A DNA stretch of 64,000 bases from Flavobacterium chilense (GCF_001602525.1 NZ_LSYT01000006.1:248001-312000), one strand, 5' to 3'; numbered from the stretch's first letter, positions 8,801-16,710 are shown. Notes: a model not told the origin generated them from the letters alone. A program made the numbers and translations.

Positions 8801-9852
8801 AGGACTATATTCTTTTCATTCAAAAAGTGATACTCATCTTTTTTTAAGCGAAGCCAGTTTTCGATTGAGTCTTTGTTTTTTTTGAGGAATATTCCAGCTC
8901 GTATATAATAAATAAAATTATTACCATGTTTAACAAAATGTTTTCTATATACGATAGGTTCCTTTGACGGTCCTGGTTTAAAAAGATGATAAGCGTTATC
9001 GTCCTTTTCTTTTAAAACTGCTTTTGGATAGTTAAATATTAGATTTGGCGTTACTGGATCTGTTTTGGTTTCAAACAGACATTTTTCATCTGCCTTAATC
9101 AAGGGATAACATAGTGAACATTCATTTATTTTCTGCCATTCTGTTGGTAGGCTGATGAAATATTTTTGATAGATTTTTTCTGCTGGGAAATCGAAATTTT
9201 TTATTTTTATCAGTTTTGAATCAACAGATACTTCTTCCCAACCGAATCCATGTTCGATGCTTTTCTCTGCGATAACCACGGAGTTTTCAAGATTTCTGTT
9301 TGTAATTATCAAACAGTTGATTATTGGATTGTGGAAAATAACGTCTACATTTTTAAATTGCACTTCACTAAGGATTTCCCGTACTTCATTTAGGATCTTA
9401 ACTGATGTGGAGAAGGTTGTGCTGATTGGAAAAATGGATATAATGTTCTTTCCTATATTTTCTGGATTTTTAAGAAATAGGCTGTCTTTTGTAAATATTT
9501 CATGGTTGAAGCAGACTTGTTCCAAGCCTCGCAATTTAAGATAATCATTAAGCATTTTACGAACATTGCTTACAAGAAGCTCGCTATAGTTTTCGTAGCC
9601 GAGCAATGTAATTGTTTTTTCCTTTAACCCGGGTGAAGGAATTTTATTTATATCATCGATCAACTTTTCAAACTGCAGTACTACGTAGCGTGCTATTAAA
9701 AAAGCGAAACGATTGGTATAGAAGCTATTGTAGAAAAGCCTTTTAGTGTAGTAATAATCGGATATATGAAGATTAGAACCCAATTCAAAGTGTGAGTTTG
9801 TAATTTTATATCCGGTAATTTTTCGAAAGTATGCCTCTTTGTTAATTTTCAT
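5830..9852 (-). CDS. Giant sensor: phosphoribosyltransferase-like, GAF-like and histidine-kinase-like domains
   Basis: The protein has 1340 residues, no signal peptide and no membrane helix. At residues 60-240 there is a weak phosphoribosyltransferase-like region (ITLLGYENYSELL, then FPISTTFSTS). At about 340-480 there is a clearer one with the PRPP-loop type motif YVIFVDDILFTTNTF (about 404-418). A long helical segment follows. Residues 905-1090 look like a GAF domain. The C-terminus (1100-1340) resembles a histidine kinase: candidate His1116 (AITHSFDTY), N-box RELIFEIFYN (about 1233-1242) and a reduced G-box KKGISL (about 1302). The canonical DxG box is not obvious, so ATP binding is uncertain. 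It is the middle gene of a tight operon with a receiver-PNP gene, which suggests it phosphorylates that receiver. The named trigger or ligand is unknown. The domain calls are my reading and need profile searches. Confidence 0.6.
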   Translation of the reverse strand: MKINKEAYFRKITGYKITNSHFELGSNLHISDYYYTKRLFYNSFYTNRFAFLIARYVVLQFEKLIDDINKIPSPGLKEKTITLLGYENYSELLVSNVRKMLNDYLKLRGLEQVCFNHEIFTKDSLFLKNPENIGKNIISIFPISTTFSTSVKILNEVREILSEVQFKNVDVIFHNPIINCLIITNRNLENSVVIAEKSIEHGFGWEEVSVDSKLIKIKNFDFPAEKIYQKYFISLPTEWQKINECSLCYPLIKADEKCLFETKTDPVTPNLIFNYPKAVLKEKDDNAYHLFKPGPSKEPIVYRKHFVKHGNNFIYYIRAGIFLKKNKDSIENWLRLKKDEYHFLNEKNIVLITPSKGSNSGFVNLVNEMLFSETATIIQYNPSEDYLYNFKTFYSGILELADYVIFVDDILFTTNTFSEINYYVKSVTGKKKLLGIDLCFTLINRAGFYNNKKLYELNENEEFKVHSFTSINVAPILHRKTYPYIKLTEKFKDLSDKSVLDEMRIHFKIKENDFKAVDLSKTFHNLESYATSKAFFQFIVLNEFNKIFCYDSSSSKYVRELFIANIFESNDKNSAHNLIEELQQSKAVQSFLYDHPEYKYELKNSLYKICCSEPFIQFKNIRQIAFSWVLIDLKKLADYILSFDKVIPEDFFQAKINGKPTRYSQYHEFKFLLKRGTKLKMNYIYSIEILSAIEKILEGIKIYKLIKYYNLVPDPHPLTSLFDEKLESATKNILSEGEQKPIYQHQLIVYYIGLLQELIIDHESKALQTVINVKAIIDRQIALFSKNLKNNYDPGYINLLRMLVLENTFIFNSSSEKFLKKSNLKISLHDLKSITKTAIFKGELFDFAQNYSFAYTSKMLSRIEKESPQQIAFTNDLPMFESFSNMLLLKSALISDRSDNGSSTNTIKQKIETILNYCSRILNIENGGAFFAVKYKNKASEKTKEDDVSIVGDFYTSSGSFLKTSDINSKSILYHVFNGIKEKKSDRSLSSFELSYNTDGKYVFIENETLNNDNVNNLFEIEDANFRNYYYLRITQIKKYKSKKFAAVPIAVLCFYDNITVPEDSKFIRFDPKRIRQLLLLRNDLTNFINNQLNNDSLRAYIEQQNQTIINKAITHSFDTYVNQYKRAVTEIDDEYLQNKFEVLGTLILNKHLLLKFIAEFLKDNNLQRTLHELRLYETTINGVEFKKMITLYSKLIFNMELNNHSRIDITNVDLIVMIEDDYEIQLYEFFYRELIFEIFYNIRKSYNAYVENNRRLKIEISIKNSKTCSYLTVKNNLYNLLSKNKKTKTQLENSMYNRKEKKGISLINTISEILYRENCILLLDGENFEIQIPINTKNI

Positions 9853-12253
9853 TTACTGTATCATTAATTTCGACATTCACTAAAGACCGCAAAGTTTCCT
9901 CAAACAATGTTTCTCCATTTTTGTTTCTTATTAAAAGTTCAAAATTTAGTAGTTTTTTGCTTGTTGAGAACATCTGACTGGTAATTATACTGTGATCAGC
10001 TGGACCATAAACGACTTGGTCACTAGTTAATTTGGATAGATTTTCGTGATAAACCCCAATCTCTTCATTTATTTTTCTAAAGAAAGAATATTCAGTTGAA
10101 CAGAGCATGCTATTAAACCAAAAAATATCGCCATTAAAATTATCAATTGGTAGAAAGAATAAAACATACCTGTCAACCTGCCAAAAGCCGCTGCTAATAT
10201 GGTTATCAAAAATTCGTAGAATGTTGATTATTTCCAGATATAAGTCAACATTAAAATTAAAAATAATAATATCTTTCTGGTAATCTGCAGCAAATTGCAG
10301 ACTTGCTAGAAATCTTACCCAGTCACTGGAATTATTTAAAATTTCTCCTAATAACGATGCATCGATGAGTAAAATGTCATCCTTTAGTGCTAGTGCATTG
10401 CATTCTGATTTTAGAATTTCAATTTTTGAATATTTATCAAATCCGTCATAGATTCGATTAATGGAGAGATTTTTTAGTCTAGTACCATCTGCAAATTCGT
10501 GGAGTTCCCTATACACGGAAGACGATGATCCTGATTTGTCGTTTTCATCAGTTCCAGAGCTGGTTTCTCGTTCGAACATTTCTTTTAGAGGAATTATAAA
10601 ATTATAACTTGTGCCAACTGCAAGAAAATTATGGTTGGGCTCATTAACTATACTCTGGTTATCTTTAAATAAAAAGAAACCTACCGTGTCATCGTTATCT
10701 ATACTGTTTGATGCAAGGCTAACAAATGCATTTTTTTCGTAAAGTATAGTCTGTGAAAATATGAGAAGCCCTAATCTGGCTTTTGTTCTGTTTATCTGGT
10801 GCATTAATTTGATCGAATCGAAATTAAAAAGGTTGTTCAACATATAGTTGCCAATTTGATTAAGATCCTTTTTATAGGCATCAATTAGATCATCTTTAAA
10901 TTCGCTATCACTACTTTGCAGATTATTTATTTCATGATCTAAAGTTGCGGAATAAGACTCTATTACGCTTTTAAGTCCAGAGTCAATAAGATTGATATCC
11001 ATAAACTTATGTCTGTCCTCATATCTTTTGAGCCATTTTGGAGTAATGTTTTTTAACAAACTAATTTTTTCATGTGAATAAGATCTTGCGGTAAGCATCC
11101 CATATCCTGAATTGCGCTCGTATGCACTGTGCTCAATGATATTTTTTGCAAGTTCTTTCAAGCCATATGAAATATCTTTAACATAGTTTATGATGCGTAT
11201 AAGATTATAGATATATACTTCAATGAATTTGGATTTAAGATATTTTTCAGATGTTTTATTGTTTAGATGACTTTTAGACTTCTTTATTTCATCGACTGAT
11301 AAAAGACTTTCAATCTGAGTGTACATAGCGGAAATACTTGTAGGGATTTTAAATAATTCACTGTTTTGGATGATAAGTGAAAAAAAGTAGCATTCCACAT
11401 CACTGAACTGAAAAACGCCATTACTTTGAAGTGTAGCTAATACTCCCTCACGGAATAATTTTGTATTTTGTTTGTCATGTTGAGTTTCAATTATAGTTTT
11501 ACCAATTTGATAATCATTTTTTCTTCCTATTGTTAAATTAATGAAAAAGGGTAAGATAAATAACTCTGAAAGAGATTTGATAAGATACAGGCAACTTAAC
11601 TGACGGGAAGACCAATTCTCAATTTTTCCAATCTTAAAAGAATACTGATCTTGAATGAACGAATGTACAGTTTCTTTCTGCTGTTCTATCAAGGATAGCT
11701 GTGATTTGTTTTCATCGATAAGGTTGGAAATTTCAGTACTGTAATCATTTAAAGCGGTTTTCTTTTCAAAAAGGTCAGTAAATGTTTCCTGGCAAATAAA
11801 AATAGGAGGTATATAGGATGAGGACTGTAAAATTTTCTCGCTGTTAAATACGGTACCTTTTTTAAGAATTTTAAAGATTTCTCGTTGGCAGCTAATTAAT
11901 AGATGTGTACGATGTTGCGTAAGTTTGAACAAATATGCATTTGAAACTCCCGTTTCAACAAAATTTACAAAATCAATTTGTATATTCAGATTTGGAAAAT
12001 CCTCTTTTATTAATACCAGATAAGATAAAAACATAAGGTCAAAATCTTCATCATCACTAAAGTTATTATTTAGAATATTGAATTTTAGTATTCTTGAAGC
12101 TACAGTAAAACCTGAACCTTTTTTGGCCTTTTCTTTTTGTAGAAGTTTATATTCCTTAACAAATTCTTCAATAAATGTCGCATCGATAGAAGCATTTACA
12201 TTAATGATAATATCAGATGTAAATTTGTATTGGGAAACAAGATTTAATGACAT
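9842..12253 (-). CDS. GHKL-ATPase protein with possible STAS-like ends, first gene of the operon
   Basis: This 803-residue soluble protein has a GHKL (histidine-kinase-type) ATPase core. The N-box is LKELAKNIIEHS (about residues 366-377), the G1 box is INLIDSGL (about 419-426), and a G2-like TKARLGLLIFS lies near 492-502. A helical insert of about 70 residues separates the last two. No DHp phosphoacceptor helix was seen, so it looks more like a SpoIIAB-type or regulatory ATPase than a full kinase. The C-terminal part (DDILLIDASLLGEIL, then DIIIFNFNVDLYL, about 630-690) and the N-terminal part (residues 10-110) have alternating strand/helix patterns reminiscent of STAS domains; this is tentative. 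The stop overlaps the 1340-residue gene by 11 bp, which indicates coupled translation. It probably controls or senses for its partner; the exact role is unknown. Confidence 0.6.
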   Translation of the reverse strand: MSLNLVSQYKFTSDIIINVNASIDATFIEEFVKEYKLLQKEKAKKGSGFTVASRILKFNILNNNFSDDEDFDLMFLSYLVLIKEDFPNLNIQIDFVNFVETGVSNAYLFKLTQHRTHLLISCQREIFKILKKGTVFNSEKILQSSSYIPPIFICQETFTDLFEKKTALNDYSTEISNLIDENKSQLSLIEQQKETVHSFIQDQYSFKIGKIENWSSRQLSCLYLIKSLSELFILPFFINLTIGRKNDYQIGKTIIETQHDKQNTKLFREGVLATLQSNGVFQFSDVECYFFSLIIQNSELFKIPTSISAMYTQIESLLSVDEIKKSKSHLNNKTSEKYLKSKFIEVYIYNLIRIINYVKDISYGLKELAKNIIEHSAYERNSGYGMLTARSYSHEKISLLKNITPKWLKRYEDRHKFMDINLIDSGLKSVIESYSATLDHEINNLQSSDSEFKDDLIDAYKKDLNQIGNYMLNNLFNFDSIKLMHQINRTKARLGLLIFSQTILYEKNAFVSLASNSIDNDDTVGFFLFKDNQSIVNEPNHNFLAVGTSYNFIIPLKEMFERETSSGTDENDKSGSSSSVYRELHEFADGTRLKNLSINRIYDGFDKYSKIEILKSECNALALKDDILLIDASLLGEILNNSSDWVRFLASLQFAADYQKDIIIFNFNVDLYLEIINILRIFDNHISSGFWQVDRYVLFFLPIDNFNGDIFWFNSMLCSTEYSFFRKINEEIGVYHENLSKLTSDQVVYGPADHSIITSQMFSTSKKLLNFELLIRNKNGETLFEETLRSLVNVEINDTVNEN

Positions 12254-12478
12254 AATAGCGATTGTGGCAAAGATTAATAATAAAAAAAATAATGGACTAA
12301 CTCTGCTGTATATACAGGGAGAACAAAAGAGTATAGTAGTTTTTCTGCTAAATTTTTATTCAATGTTTAAAAATTTAATTAAAGATATATTAATTTCTAA
12401 AAATATCAATTTCCATAATACTTCTTTGTCTTTAAAATTTGTAAAGTTTTTTTTGACAGATACTTTATTTATTTTTTA
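12254..12478 (-). other. Upstream region of the three-gene operon
   Basis: This AT-rich gap should carry the promoter of the 803-residue gene. A near-consensus box (TAATCTTTG, one base too long for TAnnTTTG) lies close to the start at about 12259-12267 on the minus strand. No convincing -33 element and no clear operator palindrome were seen. Confidence 0.3.
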
Positions 12479-13243
12479 TTAAATATTAAAAACCTTAATT
12501 AATTGCTCAAATAATTCTTTTACGTTTACATTTCCAGCACCCATTTCTTTAAAAATTTGTTTATCTGGTAAATCTGTTTTTACAGTTTCAGCAAAATTTG
12601 CTATATCTGCTTTTACACTTATAGGAATTGTGAAATTATCTTCAGGTGTTAATAATAATAACAATCTGAATACATCCATTTTGTGCTTACGTAACTGTCT
12701 TTCATCAATCTTTTCTCCATTCTCTTTTCGGGTTTTATAATCTAGGAATGCTTTTGCTTTTAATCCTATTAAAGCCTCTGTATTGGCTAAATGGATGCCG
12801 TTATCTAATTGGCTGTGTTTGATTGTAAAATTGTAATAATCATTATCCATTAATATTGCTGAAAGGCTTGAAATTTCGGTATCTACTGGAATTGGCGTTA
12901 GATGTGCTTGTTCTTCTAAATCTAACAAATCTTGAATTCTTGAAAACAATTCAATTTGAAATGGAAATTCTTCTGCTTGAGGTTTTTGAAAACGATAGTA
13001 TTTTCGGTCTTCTTCACTTTTTTCTTTTACTTCATAGTTTCCTTGTTTAATAAACTCCCAAAAGTGAGTTACAAATTCAGAATTTAAAGCTTCGATTACT
13101 AAAATGATATCGATGTCTTTTGTTGCTCTTGGTGTAAGTCCTACATTATTAATAACAATATCACAAGCGGTTCCGCCAATGATAATATAGTTGTCTGTGA
13201 ATTCTTTAAAGTGTTCTCTGAAAATTTCTAAACCTCTTACCAT
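12479..13243 (-). CDS. AbiEii-like nucleotidyltransferase, putative toxin
   Basis: This 254-residue protein belongs to the DNA polymerase-beta-type nucleotidyltransferases. It carries the helical turn YIIIGGTACDIV (residues 19-30) and the metal-binding pair TKDIDIIL (about 41-48), with a third acidic residue likely in QIELF. The C-terminal half is helical and includes a KAKAFLDYKTRK segment typical of AbiEii/MNT-toxin relatives. AbiEii-type toxins transfer nucleotides to tRNA or proteins; this specificity is inferred. The gene overlaps the preceding HTH gene by 7 bp, which matches the antitoxin-then-toxin order of AbiE pairs. It lies in the defence-rich island. The fold is confident and the toxin role moderate. 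Confidence 0.7.
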   Translation of the reverse strand: MVRGLEIFREHFKEFTDNYIIIGGTACDIVINNVGLTPRATKDIDIILVIEALNSEFVTHFWEFIKQGNYEVKEKSEEDRKYYRFQKPQAEEFPFQIELFSRIQDLLDLEEQAHLTPIPVDTEISSLSAILMDNDYYNFTIKHSQLDNGIHLANTEALIGLKAKAFLDYKTRKENGEKIDERQLRKHKMDVFRLLLLLTPEDNFTIPISVKADIANFAETVKTDLPDKQIFKEMGAGNVNVKELFEQLIKVFNI

Positions 13244-14226
13244 ATGTATTTTTCAATTATTTGCTCTAATGCCATATCTGTTCGTTCGTCAATAAATCCG
13301 TCTTTTAAACTTAAATATAAAGACAGTGGATCTACATTATTTTTCTTTGTTATTCCTTTTGTGATTAGTTCCGGATTGTATTTCCAAACTTCTAATGCAA
13401 AATTTCCACTTTCATTATTCAGATTAACTAACTTATTGTTTTTCTCTAACTCGTAAAATTGTTTTTTCTCTATAGCAAAATATTCTAATGCACTTGGATT
13501 CATATCCGTATATTCTTCTAGTGCAGTTGTATTAGATTTTAATAATCCTTTTGGCTTTTCATCAACATAAACAGTTTTCATAACTGGGTTAATTAATAAT
13601 CGTTCACTATCCCCCCAAAGCTTTTGCAGGTCTTTTTCGAAAATAATATTCTTTTCTTTTGTTCCTTCAACTTTCACTATCGCTAATCTTCTCAGATTTT
13701 CTATTGCTTTAGTTATTCCCATTTGGGTGTATTGTAACTTTTCTGCTAGTTCTTTGAATGTATATTGGCTTAAGTTATCGTCTTTGTGTAAAATTTGATA
13801 TAGTAAGATTAGCTGAGATGAAGGCAGTAACAAGAAAGATTTTTTAAACTCCTTTTCTTTCTCGTAATCTTGAATATCTATTAATAATTCTGTTAGATAC
13901 ATTTGCTTCCCAGGAATAATGAAACTGATTTTATGCTCTATTAGTCGTTTACGATTTAGTGCGGTTATAGTATCAGTAACTATAATTATTCTTTTTTCAA
14001 GCTTTTTTTGAATTTCTACTATTTGCTTTCTCAATTGGCTTGCATTGAGAGTATCTTCTTTATTAAGTTCCAATAAAATTAATTCGTGATGACTTAAAGT
14101 AGTGCTATAGAATTTAAAATTGCTCTTGAATATAAAAGGCAATTTATTTAATTGTTCATTTTGCAACTCCTTTATTTCGAGTTTTACGCCAAGTATTTGT
14201 TGGATATAGTCTTTTAATTTTTCCAT
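13237..14226 (-). CDS. Winged-helix regulator, putative AbiEi-like antitoxin
   Basis: The protein has 329 residues. A winged helix is visible at about 150-195 (YTFKELAEKLQYTQMGITKA followed by a KVEGTKEKN wing). The C-terminal region ends in DPLSLYLSLKDGFIDERTD, a segment I associate with regulators paired with nucleotidyltransferases in Bacteroidota. It precedes the toxin-like gene by a 7-bp overlap and should repress its own promoter. The upstream 70 bp contain repeated AATAAAC half-sites and a palindrome beside the -7 box. The antitoxin role rests on gene order and the DNA-binding domain. Confidence 0.6.
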   Translation of the reverse strand: MEKLKDYIQQILGVKLEIKELQNEQLNKLPFIFKSNFKFYSTTLSHHELILLELNKEDTLNASQLRKQIVEIQKKLEKRIIIVTDTITALNRKRLIEHKISFIIPGKQMYLTELLIDIQDYEKEKEFKKSFLLLPSSQLILLYQILHKDDNLSQYTFKELAEKLQYTQMGITKAIENLRRLAIVKVEGTKEKNIIFEKDLQKLWGDSERLLINPVMKTVYVDEKPKGLLKSNTTALEEYTDMNPSALEYFAIEKKQFYELEKNNKLVNLNNESGNFALEVWKYNPELITKGITKKNNVDPLSLYLSLKDGFIDERTDMALEQIIEKYIW

Positions 14227-14297
14227 AATAAACTAGAATAAACTAATAAAATTGATAATAAACCATTAAGGTTTATTGTGCAAATATAGGTTTATTA
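14227..14297 (-). promoter_or_regulatory. Promoter and operator of the AbiE-like pair
   Basis: On the minus strand a perfect -7 box TATATTTG lies at 14288-14281. Immediately downstream is the inverted repeat AATAAACC-N5-GGTTTATT (14257-14277). Further AATAAACT half-sites sit at 14227-14234 and 14237-14244, and a GGTTTATTA half-site at 14289-14297 flanks the -7 box on the other side. The spacing of 10 and 20 bp puts several on one DNA face. Autoregulation by the winged-helix protein is inferred. Confidence 0.6.
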
Positions 14298-14357
14298 TAT
14301 TGAAAATTACTTTATTAACGAGTGATATAAACTGATTTTTGTATTAAAAAAATCAGT

Positions 14358-15122
14358 TTATATCAAAATAATAGCTTTATCATTAAATCCTGTATTTTCA
14401 TTGTATTTAATATATCCTAGTTGATTGGTTATTAGCTTTGTATTTCCAATCTCAAAATCAGCAAGGTTGACGTGGTGGTGTCCGTAAATCCAATAATCAA
14501 TATTACTATCTTCAATGAGTTTGTCTAATTCCGAAGCAAAAGCTTCGTTGATATTGCTATTGGCATATTTCTCAGGATAGTTAATAAATGTTGGCGCATG
14601 ATGGGTTACAACAATTGTTTTTTTATTTGATTTTTCATTTAATGCGTTTTGTAAAAATTCTACACTTTTTTGGTGTAATAGATTGTAATCATCAACATTT
14701 AATAATCTATCAGTACAATTAATTACTTTAAAATCGGAAAGGCTTTGTTGAATTACCCAGCGCCTTGTTTCTGAAATATTTGACCAAAGGGTAGAAAAAA
14801 TAATATTTACACCTAAAATTTCTTTCATACAGTTGTTTACTAAAATTATGTTCTCTCTGATTTGGATATCTAAAGAACCACTTTTTTCAGCAATGTTATA
14901 ATAGTAATATTCATGATTTCCTGGTATCCAGAAAGTCATTTTGAAATTACTAGAAATATAATCGAAGAAATCTTGATGTTTATCAATTATAGCAAATGGA
15001 ACTATATCTCCAGCTAAAATTAGAATATCGGCTTCTGGGTTTATAGGATTGTCAACTATGTGTTTTTTGTTCTCTGGGAACTCTAGATGAAGGTCTGAAC
15101 AGTATTGGATTTTCATTTGCAA
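14358..15122 (-). CDS. Calcineurin-like metallophosphoesterase
   Basis: This 254-residue protein (252 from the second Met, at 15116) has all five metallophosphoesterase blocks: SDLHLEF near the N-terminus, LAGDIV (about 35-40), PGNHEYYY (about 67-74), VTHHAP (about 172-177) and YGHHHVNL (about 213-220). These bind two metal ions and hydrolyse phosphomono- or diesters. No signal peptide is present, so it is cytosolic. It stands alone between the AbiE-like pair and the integrase. Substrate and partner are unknown. It may be a nuclease or cyclic-nucleotide phosphodiesterase cargo gene. Family certain, function open. Confidence 0.75.
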   Translation of the reverse strand: MQMKIQYCSDLHLEFPENKKHIVDNPINPEADILILAGDIVPFAIIDKHQDFFDYISSNFKMTFWIPGNHEYYYYNIAEKSGSLDIQIRENIILVNNCMKEILGVNIIFSTLWSNISETRRWVIQQSLSDFKVINCTDRLLNVDDYNLLHQKSVEFLQNALNEKSNKKTIVVTHHAPTFINYPEKYANSNINEAFASELDKLIEDSNIDYWIYGHHHVNLADFEIGNTKLITNQLGYIKYNENTGFNDKAIILI

Positions 15123-15419
15123 AATAGGTTTTATTTTTAATCAACAATAGTTAATTTATCAGAATCGCTTTTACAATTTAATATTGTTTTGAAATATAAT
15201 ACATATTGCATTGTTGTATTAGAATTAGTAAACATGGTCAATTAAATAAACTAAAAAAGGATATACATTTTTAGTATCCATTTCAATTGCGTCCGCACTG
15301 CGGACGCAATTGGAAATATATTACAAAACTTATGATATCTTTCAACTCGTTTTTTTGCTCCAAATGGATTGAAGTTCTTCAAGATTCTTCAAATTCAGAA
15401 GTCTTGTGGTAAGCGAATG
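15123..15419. other. Gap between phosphoesterase and integrase
   Basis: About 300 bp without a gene. Apart from the strong palindrome at 15284-15312, I see only AT-rich sequence, which should include the phosphoesterase promoter. Confidence 0.4.
15284..15312. repeat. Perfect GC-rich palindrome
   Basis: Arms CAATTGCGTCCGCA and TGCGGACGCAATTG (14 bp each) flank a single central C. It lies about 110 bp past the integrase stop. No T run follows on either strand, so it is not a standard terminator. It could be a recombination or protein-binding site, or a cruciform hairpin. Confidence 0.7.
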
Positions 15420-16643
15420 TCACCTAAACTTGGATTTCAGTTTTTCCATGTCTTCCATAATATTAACATCCAAAACTTTTGCGTAATGCTGTGTCTGTTT
15501 GGTGTTCGTATGTCCCATCATCGCTGATACGTTTTCCAGCCTTACTCCATTCCCTAAAGTGACAGTGGTGGCAAAAGTATGTCTGGCAACATACCACGTA
15601 AGATGTTTATTAATGCCGCAGACATCAGCAATTTCCTTAAGATAGGCATTCATTTTCTGATTGGAAATTTTTGGAATAAGACCTTTCTGCTGGTTTTTAT
15701 ATTTAGAAATAATTTTATCAACAGTAGGCAGTACCGGAACATTGGCTCTAATGGCAGTTTTAGCCCTGCTGGTCATAATCCATAAATTTCCAGTAGAATC
15801 TGCGGATAAGTTTCTTTCGGTCAGTTCCAAGGCATCGACAGGGGCGTAGCCAGTATAGCAGCTAAAAAGAAATATATCCTTAACCTTTTCCAAACGCGGA
15901 GTTGAGAATATTTTATTCTCGATTGTATTCAGTTCCAGCTGGGTTAAGAAAACAGCATCTTTTACGCTTAGCCTTCCGTCATAAATGTTGAATGGGTTTT
16001 TTATGATCAAATCCATTTTAATGGCGTAATTGCAGGCAGTTTTATACATTTTCATATATTTTACCACCGAATTGTTTTTAATACCTGTCTGCTCTTTAAA
16101 ACTGCTCTCATATTTAAGGTACTGTTCCAGTTTAAAGACAAACGAGCTTGATAGCTCAGATGCGTGCATATCTTCCTTTTTATAGTTACTATTGATGAAA
16201 TCCAAAAGTAAATCTTTTGCTCTTTTATACTTCTGCAGTGAAGCGGGTGCGCGCTCTCCAGTATTTACTCTTTTGCAGAAGAATATGTTGTATGTATCCA
16301 TAATCTCAATTATGGTCGGACCTTGAGGCTGGCCGATTTTGACTTTTCCTGTAAGTTCAGCTTTTAGCAATTCCAGATCAACGTCAGGGTCAATTCTGAA
16401 GAGTTCTGTAAACTTCTTTTCGGCGTTCAGCTGCATGAGATCAAGAGAGCTTTTGATTACCTTTTCTTTTTCTGCCTTCAGTGTATTTTTCAGATGGTTT
16501 GTCTGAATCCATCTTTCTTTCGAGATGAATTTTCCCGAGGCGATTGTAATTCTTTTGTTTTTATAGGAAAGTCTTAGAATAATAGAGGATTCTCCGTCTC
16601 GGTTAACCCTCTCGGATTTTAGCAAGAAAATTGTTTTTAACAT
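15420..16643 (-). CDS. Tyrosine recombinase (Bacteroidota island integrase)
   Basis: This 407-residue protein has an N-terminal arm-type DNA-binding domain (about 1-90), a SAM-like core-binding domain (about 105-210) and a C-terminal catalytic domain (about 230-400). Arg354 in VARHTFATT, His378 in MMGHTNTKQT and the nucleophile Tyr387 in QHYAKV are present. The first catalytic Arg is missing (CYTGYAPVDALEL has Ala there), as is known for the Bacteroides integrase IntDOT. The His of HxxR is Tyr351. The gene lies next to the 3' end of tRNA-Ser and is transcribed away from it, the usual place for an island integrase. It probably integrates and excises the island ending at the tRNA. The substitutions leave activity open. 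Confidence 0.85.
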   Translation of the reverse strand: MLKTIFLLKSERVNRDGESSIILRLSYKNKRITIASGKFISKERWIQTNHLKNTLKAEKEKVIKSSLDLMQLNAEKKFTELFRIDPDVDLELLKAELTGKVKIGQPQGPTIIEIMDTYNIFFCKRVNTGERAPASLQKYKRAKDLLLDFINSNYKKEDMHASELSSSFVFKLEQYLKYESSFKEQTGIKNNSVVKYMKMYKTACNYAIKMDLIIKNPFNIYDGRLSVKDAVFLTQLELNTIENKIFSTPRLEKVKDIFLFSCYTGYAPVDALELTERNLSADSTGNLWIMTSRAKTAIRANVPVLPTVDKIISKYKNQQKGLIPKISNQKMNAYLKEIADVCGINKHLTWYVARHTFATTVTLGNGVRLENVSAMMGHTNTKQTQHYAKVLDVNIMEDMEKLKSKFR

Positions 16644-16710
16644 GTTATCTAGTTTTAAAATTAATAATCAAATTGAATTAAAAATTTTAAGAGAGCCCAT
16701 TGATACCAGG

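Noticed and set aside
9257..9544. Plus-strand open frame of 95 codons opposite the giant sensor gene
   Set aside because: It lies wholly antisense to a long coding gene, has biased composition for that, and no start signal.
12078..12482. 134-codon plus-strand frame overlapping the 803-residue gene start
   Set aside because: Most of it is antisense to the clear GHKL gene and the rest is AT-rich low-complexity sequence.
15284..15312. Factor-independent terminator of the integrase
   Set aside because: No T run follows the stem on either strand, and it is more than 100 bp from the stop.
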